Assembly: GCF_001693735.1 (NCBI RefSeq)
Contig: NZ_LWDV01000008.1
Span: 587,224-651,223, forward strand
Source of the DNA: Orenia metallireducens
GTDB taxonomy: Bacteria; Bacillota; Halanaerobiia; Halobacteroidales; Halobacteroidaceae
DNA length: 64,000 bases
Direction of reading: 5' to 3'
A program made the translations under genes and the position numbers. The notes below the pieces were generated by a model, which saw only the letters and a program-made list of their open reading frames with translations, searched no databases and was not told the DNA's origin. Of the stretch, positions 34,914 to 42,135 are shown one piece after another. Within the stretch, counting starts at the first letter, position 1, and the number at the start of each line of letters is the position of its first letter.

Positions 34914-35186
34914 ATGTTTCTTATAAAAGATAGGATTGTCCTAAGTATGTCGATGATTAGATTTATTTCAGGAATGATTGAGTTTACAGCAGCACTGTTG
35001 ATGTTTAAATTTAATTCAAGGGAGACTGCATTTCAAATTAATTCATTTTTGGCATTAGTGGGTCCTACAGTAATGATTTTAGTCACTAGTTTAGGGCTAA
35101 TAGGTTTAGCAGGTAAATTTTCTTTATTGCAGATGGGAGTTATCATTGTAGGAGTAACATTAATATTTATAGGTATGAAATTATAG
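34914..35186 (+). CDS. YqhV-type (DUF2619) membrane protein
   Basis: The 90-residue protein has three membrane segments (SMIRFISGMIEFTAALLMF, FLALVGPTVMILVTSLGLIG, MGVIIVGVTLIFIGMKL). Length and pattern match DUF2619/YqhV, a sporulation-linked family located beside spoIIIA genes in Bacillus. GGGTGATT precedes ATG 34914, which I prefer to TTG or ATG codons further upstream. No spoIIIA genes are nearby. Confidence 0.65.
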   Translation: MFLIKDRIVLSMSMIRFISGMIEFTAALLMFKFNSRETAFQINSFLALVGPTVMILVTSLGLIGLAGKFSLLQMGVIIVGVTLIFIGMKL

Positions 35187-35248
35187 ATATTCTAGCTTAG
35201 GATAGTTAATCATTTAACTATCAAAATAATCTGTAAAGGTGTGATAGA

Positions 35249-36088
35249 ATGAATAGAGATTTTAATAATGGGTGGAATCTAGATATGGAATTTCCCCTAG
35301 TTGGAAGGGAAGAGAAGCCAAGAAGAAATGGTTTGACTATGGTATTAGATAAGGGCTTAGGGCTATATGAGACCGAAGATTTATTAGAGATTTCCTCAAA
35401 ATATATAGACTTTTTAAAATTAAGTTTTGGTACATCAGGGTTATATCCTAAGGATTTATTAAAGAGAAAGATAGAATTAGTTAAAGATTATGGGGTAGAT
35501 ATATATCCTGGAGGTACTTTCTTAGAAGTAGCAATTGTCCAAAACAAGTGGGAAGAGTATTTATATAGGGCTAAAGAATTAGGATTTAATGCTATTGAGG
35601 TATCTGATGGAACTATTGATTTAACTTCTAATTTAAGGAGTATTATTATTAGAAAGGCTAAAGAGCTCGAATTTAAAGTTTTTGCTGAGATTGGTAAGAA
35701 GGACAAAGATGAAGATTTTAAGGTCAGTCAGATGATTAAGCAGTTAAAAAGGGATGTAGCTGATGGGGCTTATAAGGTAATCGTTGAAGCTAGAGAATCA
35801 GGTAAGGGTGTATCAATCTATAATGAAAGTGGAGAAGCCGATGAGTTTAAATTACAGAGATTATTATTAGACAGTCCTCATCCTACCGATATTATTTGGG
35901 AAGCACCTTTGAAGAAACAGCAGGTATATTTTATTAATATGTTAGGGAATAATGTTAACCTAGGAAATATTGATACCCGTGATATTTTAGCCTTAGAATC
36001 TCTTCGTACAGGTTTACGAGGAGATACCTTTAGGAAGACTTTAAATTTAGATACATCTGATGAAACTGTTATAGAGATTGATGTCTGA
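35249..36088 (+). CDS. comA: Phosphosulfolactate synthase
   Basis: This 279-residue TIM-barrel enzyme adds sulfite to phosphoenolpyruvate to give (2R)-phospho-3-sulfolactate. Family motifs: GLTMVLDKGLGL, DFLKLSFGTSGLYP, VDIYPGGTFLEVA, GFNAIEVSDGTIDL, KVFAEIGKKD and KVIVEARESGKG. ComB, the next enzyme, is encoded 350 bp downstream with a repeat element between. In methanogens the pathway leads to coenzyme M. In Bacillus spores it supplies 3-sulfolactate, the likelier fate in this spore-former. The start follows AAAGGTGTGAT. Confidence 0.9.
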   Translation: MNRDFNNGWNLDMEFPLVGREEKPRRNGLTMVLDKGLGLYETEDLLEISSKYIDFLKLSFGTSGLYPKDLLKRKIELVKDYGVDIYPGGTFLEVAIVQNKWEEYLYRAKELGFNAIEVSDGTIDLTSNLRSIIIRKAKELEFKVFAEIGKKDKDEDFKVSQMIKQLKRDVADGAYKVIVEARESGKGVSIYNESGEADEFKLQRLLLDSPHPTDIIWEAPLKKQQVYFINMLGNNVNLGNIDTRDILALESLRTGLRGDTFRKTLNLDTSDETVIEIDV

Positions 36089-36434
36089 TAACTTTACTAG
36101 ATTAAATTCTTATGATAGTATAAAAATTGATATAATATAGAGATAATGGGACACTTTTATAGTTAAAAATCAAGTTCAAAACCTCACACCTCACCTCTTA
36201 ATCCCCCTACGAGTAATACAGTTCAATTACTCTTCGTACACAACCAGTCTCTCCTTAACTAATGGGAGGGGAAGCTCTTTCTCTTTTACTTTTCTCCCTT
36301 CTCCTAAGAGTAGGAGAAGGGTTGGGGATGAGGTGTGAAAAGTGTCGCAATATATCCATTAAGCAACAATATATTCATTGGAGTTTATTTAATATAATCT
36401 GTTATATTATAGAATAAAAATGGAGGGTTAATCT
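36089..36434. other. Intergenic region between comA and comB, mostly repeat
   Basis: The element at 36142-36356 takes up most of this spacer. The remaining 80 bp before comB is AT-rich and must hold any comB promoter. Confidence 0.5.
36142..36356. mobile_element. MITE-like element, copy E (shorter, different core)
   Basis: The ends are GATAATGGGACACTTTTA and GAAAAGTGTCGCAATAT, the same termini as copies B and C. The core is different: it has an inner inverted repeat (ACCTCACACCTCACCTC facing GGGGATGAGGTGTG) and an inner AGGAGAAGGG/CCCTTCTCCT hairpin. It lies between comA and comB. Confidence 0.6.
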
Positions 36435-37142
36435 ATGGAAGTAGATGTGATATTTTCTGCAGATAGGATTGAAGAAGACAATGTGAGGAATAAAACAGCG
36501 GTAGTTATTGATACTTTACGGGCAACAAGTACTATTGTAACATCTTTAGCTAATGGAGCTAAGGATATTATTCCTGTAGTTAGTATTGAAGAAGCCAAGA
36601 GGTTAAAGAGGGGCTTGGCAAAAAAAGCCCTAGTTGCTGGTGAACGGGGAGGGATTAAGATTGAAGAGTTTGATTTGGGCAACTCTCCAAGGGCTTATAG
36701 CCAAGAGGTAGTGCTGAATAAAAATATTATCTTAACTACTACCAATGGAACTAAATGCTTTGCTAGGTTAGAGAGTGCTCAAGAAGTAGTAGTTCTTTCT
36801 CTGTTAAACTTAGAAGCTATTAATAACTATCTCCAGGATAAAGAGAAGGTTGTATTCTGTTGTGCAGGAACCCATGGAGAATTTGCTTTAGATGATTTTA
36901 TTACTGCGGGTAAGGCTATAACTAAGCTGTCTGCTAGTAAAGAGGTTAAATTAAGTGATAGAGCTTTGGTAGCTTATCAGATTTATTTGCAGAATAAGGA
37001 TAATCTATTGAACCTGATTAAAGGCTCTAAAAGTGGGCAGAATTTAATCTCTTTGGGTAAAGAGGAGGATATTGATTATATAGTAGAAGGTCGAGAGTTT
37101 GGGGTAGTACCTAGTTATTGTGAAGGAAAGATAAGAATTTAA
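36435..37142 (+). CDS. comB: 2-phosphosulfolactate phosphatase
   Basis: This 235-residue Mg-dependent phosphatase removes phosphate from the ComA product to give 3-sulfolactate. Recognisable parts: VDVIFSADRIEEDNVRNKTAVVIDTLRATSTIVT split over the N-terminus, the acidic VVIDTLRATST, LVAGERGGIKIEEFDLGNSP, TTTNGTK, CCAGTHGEFALDDFITAGK and the final VVPSYCEGKIRI. Length fits the family. It is separated from comA by a repeat element but shares its direction. Confidence 0.92.
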   Translation: MEVDVIFSADRIEEDNVRNKTAVVIDTLRATSTIVTSLANGAKDIIPVVSIEEAKRLKRGLAKKALVAGERGGIKIEEFDLGNSPRAYSQEVVLNKNIILTTTNGTKCFARLESAQEVVVLSLLNLEAINNYLQDKEKVVFCCAGTHGEFALDDFITAGKAITKLSASKEVKLSDRALVAYQIYLQNKDNLLNLIKGSKSGQNLISLGKEEDIDYIVEGREFGVVPSYCEGKIRI

Positions 37143-37150
37143 TAGGTCAC

Positions 37151-37178
37151 TAAAAAGATGGCTTAAGCCATCTTTTTA
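37151..37178. terminator. Terminator after comB
   Basis: A 28-bp perfect palindrome (AAAAAGATGGCTT/AAGCCATCTTTTT at its centre) with T-runs lies 8 bp after the comB stop. Confidence 0.85.
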
Positions 37179-37252
37179 TAATTAATGATAATAATCTATA
37201 TTCTTATAGATTTATGACTCTAGAATGTAACATAAATATGTTTTTATAGAGA

Positions 37253-37576
37253 GATATTATGATACTTTTATGGTTAAAAATTAATAATTAAAAGGTTTTA
37301 AGGCGAAGAAAATTAATGTTTGAGCAGAGCAAGTATTCTAAAAAATAATAGTTTATAAGATAATCTTTGAAATAGGAATCTTAGCTATCTTAATCTCAAC
37401 TAATATTAATTGCGTAGCGAGTGGGCGTTGCCACGGAGGGTTATCTTTTTAAACCCGAAGAACTACGGCTGAAGAAGTATTCTTGAGGTGCATCAAGGAC
37501 GCCCCGTAGGAAGTAGTCTTGGGGTGAAACCTAAGATTTTGTTTATTTTTTAAAAGTGAAAAGTGTCGCAATATAC
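37253..37576 (+). mobile_element. MITE-like element, copy B
   Basis: The ends are GATATTATGATACTTTTA and GAAAAGTGTCGCAATATAC. The core shares GATTGCGTAG-type, AAACCCGAAGAACTACG and CTTGGGGTGAAA blocks with copy C at 55948. An extra ~40 bp including GCATCAAGGACGCCCCGTAG makes it longer. No coding frame is present. Confidence 0.65.
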
Positions 37577-37750
37577 CCATAAGATTTCATTTTAAATTCA
37601 CACATCTATAACTCTAAAGTGAAGGTTATAATACCTCAGTCTTTTATTTGGTCAATTTTGCCTTGATTTAAAATTATATAAAGTTGGATACTATTCTATT
37701 TCTTCTCTTGCCTACATAAAATTTTATTAAGTAGGATTAAGGGAGTTGAT

Positions 37751-38212
37751 TTGGTGAATACGAGCTATGCCTTTCTTATCATAATATTCAGTATAGGTCT
37801 ACTATCGAAGTCAGACCTATTGGTATTAGCAAGTATAGTATTATTTACTTTAAAGCTGATTAGGTTAGATAATCTCTTAGTTGTTTTAGATAATTTTGGT
37901 ATAAAGATAGGTTTATTATTCTTATTACTATCTGTAATGGTTCCTTTAGTCGATGGGAGTATATCCTTAGTAGAGATAATAAAGAGTTATAAATCTATTA
38001 CAGCATTCTTTGCTTTAATTAGTGGCTTATTAGCAACTAAAGTGGTGGGAATGGGAATTGTACTGCTAGAGCGAGATCCTGAATTGATAGTTGGGATGTT
38101 ATTAGGGTCGATAATTGGAATAGTTTTTTTTGATGGTGTTCCAACAGGACCTTTAGTAGCAGCAGGTTTAACTGCTATCTTTTATCAGCTATATTCTTTG
38201 CTGATTAATTAA
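37751..38212 (+). CDS. DUF441 family membrane protein
   Basis: The 153-residue protein has four to five membrane helices. It matches DUF441 (YtwI-like) by FLIIIFSIGLLSKSDLLVLAS, GIKIGLLFLLLSVMVPLVDG, FFALISGLLATKVVGMGI and VGMLLGSIIGIVFFDGVPTGPLVAAG split across the C-terminus. Function of the family is unknown. The start is TTG 37751 or GTG 37754 after AAGGGAG. A 54-residue gene follows 17 bp downstream. Confidence 0.82.
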   Translation: MVNTSYAFLIIIFSIGLLSKSDLLVLASIVLFTLKLIRLDNLLVVLDNFGIKIGLLFLLLSVMVPLVDGSISLVEIIKSYKSITAFFALISGLLATKVVGMGIVLLERDPELIVGMLLGSIIGIVFFDGVPTGPLVAAGLTAIFYQLYSLLIN

Positions 38213-38229
38213 TGGAGGAGGAAGGTTAA

Positions 38230-38394
38230 ATGGGTTGGATACTGTTTATTTTATTGCTTATCTTTTTATGGCTATTAAAAAAACATCCTACTAATTCAAA
38301 CTTTAAGGTTTTTGATAATTATAGTTATTATATAAGTAAGTATTTAGATGTAAATAAGAAAGATAATGATAGGGATAAAGGTCAGGATAATTAA
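38230..38394 (+). CDS. Small membrane-anchored peptide, 54 residues
   Basis: This short gene follows the DUF441 gene by 17 bp with a strong GGAGGAGGAAGG site. The peptide has one N-terminal membrane helix (GWILFILLLIFLWLL), a basic KKHP turn and a hydrophilic tail with Tyr and Asp/Lys (NYSYYISKYLDVNKKDN). I do not recognise it. Its last residues KGQDN and stop are inside the palindromic terminator and are identical to the C-terminus of the convergent MFS transporter. Confidence 0.7.
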   Translation: MGWILFILLLIFLWLLKKHPTNSNFKVFDNYSYYISKYLDVNKKDNDRDKGQDN

Positions 38395-38408
38395 TTATCC
38401 TGACCTTT
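38377..38408. terminator. 32-bp perfect palindrome sharing both convergent stop codons
   Basis: It is symmetric around 38392/38393: AAAGGTCAGGATAATT/AATTATCCTGACCTTT. The stop codons of the 54-residue gene and the MFS gene overlap at its centre, and both proteins end KGQDN. T-rich flanks are short, so termination strength is uncertain. Confidence 0.8.
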
Positions 38409-39605
38409 TGCTAATAATATATCTTCTTTAAGGAAGATATAAGTTAGAATTGAGACTACTAGTGCTATTCCAGAAGCTGTTAAAAACATGACTGTTTTAT
38501 TGATTTCATAGAGTAAACTAAATACTGGTGGACCGGCAGCTACACCTAAGAAACGGACACTACCATAAATAGAGGTGATTCCTCCTCTTTGACCACTGCC
38601 AGCAGCACTAGTGACTAAGGTATTCAAAGCTGGTAGTACTATTCCATTTCCTACTCCTAATAGAGCAAGTAATACTAAATAAAGTGTTAGACCATCCAAA
38701 AAAGGTAAGATAGCTAATGCGATACAATCTATTAATAGTCCCAAGGACATAACCTTCTTAAATCCCTTACCTTTCTTTTTAAGATAAGCCCCTGAGAGAT
38801 AAGAGCTAGTGGACATAAGAAGGATGGGCAGGGAGATTAATAGACCTTTCCTTAACCCTTTGATATGATATTTAGTCTCAAGCACATCAGAAATATGAGA
38901 TAATACTCCAAAGAGTAAAAAGAGTACTGTAACTCCAGCTAATAAACTAAAGAATAGAGAAGCCCCTTTTTCGCTGAAAATCTTTTTAATATCATTGATA
39001 TAATCTTTTAGCTTCTGTTCTTTAGTATTATTTTCTGGTTCTTTAATGATAAAGAAGAAGGCTATAGTGATAGGAACAGCCAATAGAGCATAAGAGAAGA
39101 AGATAGCATACCACGAAATTAAGGCTACTGCTGCACCTAATAAAGGGCTCATAACCTTCCCTAAACCATTTGCTGCTTCGATAGTTCCTAAAGCAGAGCT
39201 ACGCTCGTTAGATTGAAATATATCTCCAACCAATGCTATGACGATAGGGTAAGTACCAGCAGCTCCTATTCCTTGTATGATTCTACCCACTAGAACTAAA
39301 TAATATCCCTTCTCTTTTAACATAATAGCAGCTACACCTGAAATTACTCCTCCAATTCCATAAGTGATTAAAGAGGGAATTATAATCTTTTTGCGGCCAT
39401 ATCGGTCTGAGAGATATCCTAATAAAGGGATAGCCAGACCAGCTGATGCTGAAAAGAGGGTAATCATAAGTCCAACTTGAAATTGATTGATATTTAATGC
39501 AGATTTTATCTTGGGAAATTCTGGGATAAGCATAGAGTTTCCTAATACCATTAAGAAGGGTACTGTAGCAAATACAGCAATCATTATTTTAGAATTTTTT
39601 TTCAT
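38391..39605 (-). CDS. MFS drug/solute exporter
   Basis: The 404-residue major facilitator has twelve membrane helices. MFS marks: FPKIKSALNINQFQVGLMITLF, then GYLSDRYGRKKIIIPSL (loop 2-3 motif A) and VGRIIQGIGAAGTYPIVIALVGD (helix 4 with Arg). LGTIEAANGLGKVMSPLLGAA corresponds to the antiporter motif C in helix 5. It resembles 12-helix DHA1 drug-proton antiporters; substrate is unknown. The gene is convergent with the DUF441 unit. No adjacent regulator was found. Confidence 0.82.
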   Translation of the reverse strand: MKKNSKIMIAVFATVPFLMVLGNSMLIPEFPKIKSALNINQFQVGLMITLFSASAGLAIPLLGYLSDRYGRKKIIIPSLITYGIGGVISGVAAIMLKEKGYYLVLVGRIIQGIGAAGTYPIVIALVGDIFQSNERSSALGTIEAANGLGKVMSPLLGAAVALISWYAIFFSYALLAVPITIAFFFIIKEPENNTKEQKLKDYINDIKKIFSEKGASLFFSLLAGVTVLFLLFGVLSHISDVLETKYHIKGLRKGLLISLPILLMSTSSYLSGAYLKKKGKGFKKVMSLGLLIDCIALAILPFLDGLTLYLVLLALLGVGNGIVLPALNTLVTSAAGSGQRGGITSIYGSVRFLGVAAGPPVFSLLYEINKTVMFLTASGIALVVSILTYIFLKEDILLAKGQDN

Positions 39606-40035
39606 TTAAATTGATTCCTCCCAATATTATTTTTTTAATGAGGAGATGATTTATAGATACTCTTATTAGTCTGAGCAGTTAGACAAATTTTTATGTCAAG
39701 ATAGGGTAGATAAAATAATTGGAAATATATCCCGTGGTATCAAAATGTTTTTAAGCTAACATATCTATAGCAGAATAAATTAGGTATATAATATTGAGAT
39801 ATATTAAAAATAAAAAGGATTATTAGACATTAAGTAGAAATATAAGAAATAATTTAGTAAAATTTTAATTTTTAATTTATATTAGATTACCTTTTATCTA
39901 CATAGTAAATTTAATATAATATATACTAGTAAGCAATGAGTAGAAGAAATAGGAATTATAATACCAATTGTGAAATTGAAAATTTACTATTTAAGTTTGT
40001 CTAAAATAAGACAATCTCATTGAAGGAGGCGAGTT
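39606..40035. other. Intergenic region between divergent genes
   Basis: About 430 bp, AT-rich, no coding frame. It must hold promoters for the MFS gene (minus) and the DUF4178 operon (plus). TATAAT occurs at 39914-39919 but without a convincing -35 element. Confidence 0.4.
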
Positions 40036-40566
40036 ATGGGCTTTTTTGATCTTTTTAAATCTAAACCAAAGAAGAAAAATAAGGTTGAAGCTAGAAATCC
40101 ACTGAATTTGCAGATAGGAGATATTGTAGAATACGATTTAGCAGAATATAAAGTAATAGGGAAGTTAAGTTATGAAGAAGGTGGATATCTATGGTATGAT
40201 TATCATCTCTTTGATGGACAAGAGCATCTATGGTTAGGTGCTGAAGATGATGATGAGTTAGAGATAGGTCTGTATAAGAAGTTGGATGTAAACCATCAGC
40301 TGTATACCCAGCTACAGAATGAAATTCTGAAAAAGTTGACTTATGAAGGCAAAGAATATACTCTAATTGAGGATGGTAAAGCCAATATTAGAGCAGAAGG
40401 AAGGGTAGGAGCTAAGACTGGTCAAAGAGTTCAGTATTGGGACTATGAAGCCAGTGATGGAAGTGAAGTCTCTGTAGAGAGGTGGGGTAATGAGCTAGAG
40501 ATTAGTATAGGACAAGAGATTAAAGAGCATTTATTAGAGTATTATCCAGGAGAGAGAAGTGAATAG
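40036..40566 (+). CDS. DUF4178 domain protein
   Basis: The 176-residue cytosolic protein has a lysine-rich N-terminus, and then DUF4178 features: LQIGDIVEYDLAEYKVIGKL, GYLWYDYHLFDG, WLGAEDDDELEIGL, and a second half with EYTLIEDGKANIRAEGRVG, RVQYWDYEASDGSEVSVERW. Proteins of this type often accompany PspA, DUF350 and SpeE-like genes. It heads the cluster running to 44707. GAAGGAGGC precedes the ATG. Function is unknown; a role in the envelope-stress module is inferred from context. Confidence 0.75.
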   Translation: MGFFDLFKSKPKKKNKVEARNPLNLQIGDIVEYDLAEYKVIGKLSYEEGGYLWYDYHLFDGQEHLWLGAEDDDELEIGLYKKLDVNHQLYTQLQNEILKKLTYEGKEYTLIEDGKANIRAEGRVGAKTGQRVQYWDYEASDGSEVSVERWGNELEISIGQEIKEHLLEYYPGERSE

Positions 40567-40638
40567 TAAGAAGTGGGTAATCAAAATTAATTAATGACTA
40601 TTAGCTTTAAATTATTAAAATACAGGAGGGATTGAATA

Positions 40639-41331
40639 ATGGGAATCTTTGATCGTATTAAGACTGTAATGAGTGGCAAGGCTAATGAAGCTATTGATAA
40701 GTGGGAAGATAAGAATATTGAAGTTGTTGTTAAAGAGGAAATTCGTAAGATGAAAGATGAGTATCGTCAAGCAAAAGTAGCTGTTAATAAATCGATCACT
40801 TTAGTAAAAGAGGTAGAAGCTAAAAGGGATGAAGCCAAAGAAGAGATGGAACACTGGAATGACCGAGCTAAACAAGCTTTAGAAGCTAATAAAGAGGATT
40901 TAGCACGTAAGGCTTTAGAGAAGAAGCAGGCAGCTGAAAAGAAATATAATAAGTATAAAGAGCAAGCAGAAGCTAGAAGAAGGACTGCTGATTTACATAA
41001 GAGAAAGCTTGAAGAGTTGAAGAAGAAGATTGAAGAAGCAGAGGATCAACAGGATGAATTGATTGCTGAAGCTAAGAATGCCAAGGCTACTACAGAAATC
41101 AATGAGACTTTAAGTGGTCTAGGAAAATATTCAGCTGCCGATGATTTAGATAGGTTAGCATCTAAGGTTGATAAGATGAAGGCGAGAGCAGAAGCAAGTA
41201 ATGAATTATATGATGAATTAGAGAAGGATGATTTGGAAGCTGAGTTTGAAAAATTAAATGATAATGATTCAGTAGATGATGAGTTAGCTAAGTTAAAAGC
41301 TGAAATGGATAAGGAAGATAGCAATAAATAG
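40639..41331 (+). CDS. pspA: PspA/IM30 family membrane-stress protein
   Basis: The 230-residue protein is almost entirely coiled coil and begins MGIFDRIKTVMSGKANEAID, the usual amphipathic membrane-binding helix of PspA/Vipp1. Long Lys/Glu/Ala-rich helices follow, then TTEINETLSGLGKYSAADDLDRLASK, close to the family's conserved C-terminal part, and a short acidic tail. PspA oligomers stabilise damaged membranes (ESCRT-III-like). It lies between the DUF4178 and SpeE-like genes. GGAGGGA precedes the ATG. Confidence 0.88.
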   Translation: MGIFDRIKTVMSGKANEAIDKWEDKNIEVVVKEEIRKMKDEYRQAKVAVNKSITLVKEVEAKRDEAKEEMEHWNDRAKQALEANKEDLARKALEKKQAAEKKYNKYKEQAEARRRTADLHKRKLEELKKKIEEAEDQQDELIAEAKNAKATTEINETLSGLGKYSAADDLDRLASKVDKMKARAEASNELYDELEKDDLEAEFEKLNDNDSVDDELAKLKAEMDKEDSNK

Positions 41332-41358
41332 ATCAAAATTATAGATTTTGATAAAATG

Positions 41359-41385
41359 AAGCCTCTTAACTGGGGCTTTATTTTA
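41359..41385 (+). terminator. Terminator or attenuator after pspA
   Basis: AAGCCTC and GGGGCTT (with G-T pairs) form a stem with a 6-nt loop followed by TATTTTAT. It may only partly end the transcript, as related genes continue downstream. Confidence 0.55.
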
Positions 41386-41578
41386 TAATGGATTTTAGAA
41401 GGAGAAGATAAGTTGATGAAATCAGTATTTATCCGTATAATTGTTTTTTGATTTTTTAAATAACCAACTTTGGTCAGCTAGTCCATAATTAAAAAGAAGT
41501 AAAGATAGTAATATTGCCAATCTTATTATCAATTTCGATATTATTTATAAGTACTGATTATTTGAAAGGAGATATAAT

Positions 41579-42007
41579 ATGTTTAATGAGTCCTTTACTA
41601 TTGGAATTATTGTGTTAGTTATTATGGTTGTAATTGGGGTAGCTCTCTTTCCTAGTGCATCAATTGCAAAAAAAATCGATGAGAAATTCAAATTAAAGGG
41701 AAGGGAGAATGATGTGCTAATCTACCAATCGCCCTACAATTTGACTAGTACTTCTAGCAAGATTAGTAATTTGAAAAGACCTAGAGACATTAGAACATCT
41801 AATAATAATAGGTTTTTATTATACGAGAATCATATTGTTGTGTTAAAGCCCAAAGGATTGAATAATACTGATATTGAAGTAATGGGGCATAGTAGAGCAT
41901 ATAATCGTTATCGGGGACCAATAGTGAATTATTGGGGTGGTACTATCCGCAGTGGTAGTATTGGACGTTCTTCGACAAGAGGTGGAGGCTTTGGATTTGG
42001 CAAATAA
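41579..42007 (+). CDS. Single-span membrane protein with Gly/Arg/Ser-rich tail
   Basis: I do not recognise this 142-residue protein. It has one N-terminal membrane helix (FTIGIIVLVIMVVIGVALFP), a basic juxtamembrane segment, a central part (ENDVLIYQSPYNLTSTS, NNRFLLYENHIVVLKPKG) and a tail rich in Gly, Arg and Ser ending GGGFGFGK. It sits between pspA and the SpeE-like gene, where other genomes often have DUF350 or YjfM/DUF1190 genes. It resembles neither, but an equivalent role is possible. AAAGGAG precedes the ATG. Confidence 0.65.
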   Translation: MFNESFTIGIIVLVIMVVIGVALFPSASIAKKIDEKFKLKGRENDVLIYQSPYNLTSTSSKISNLKRPRDIRTSNNNRFLLYENHIVVLKPKGLNNTDIEVMGHSRAYNRYRGPIVNYWGGTIRSGSIGRSSTRGGGFGFGK

Positions 42008-42013
42008 AAAATT

Positions 42014-42118
42014 AATGTACAATGTATAGTTTAGAGTATACAGTTAAAACATTAAATTTTTTAGAGATTTAGAACTTTGATTTTAACTGTAAATTGTATA
42101 TTGTCAACTGTAAACTGA
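42014..42118. repeat. Hairpin repeat before the SpeE-like gene
   Basis: ACAGTTAAAA (42040-42049) faces TTTTAACTGT (42081-42090), flanked by sequences related to TGTACAATGTATAG and AATTGTATATTGTCAACTG. The same style of repeat lies between trkA and trkH. Confidence 0.4.
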
Positions 42119-42135
42119 TTGGTAGGGGTGTAGTT

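Larger units (their letters stand above)
37143..37750. other. Intergenic region with terminator and MITE-like element
   Basis: It holds the comB terminator (37151-37178) and MITE-like copy B (37253-37576). After that comes a stretch related to the IS630 end (CATTTTAAATTCACACATCTATA, about 37587). The rest is AT-rich. Confidence 0.5.
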
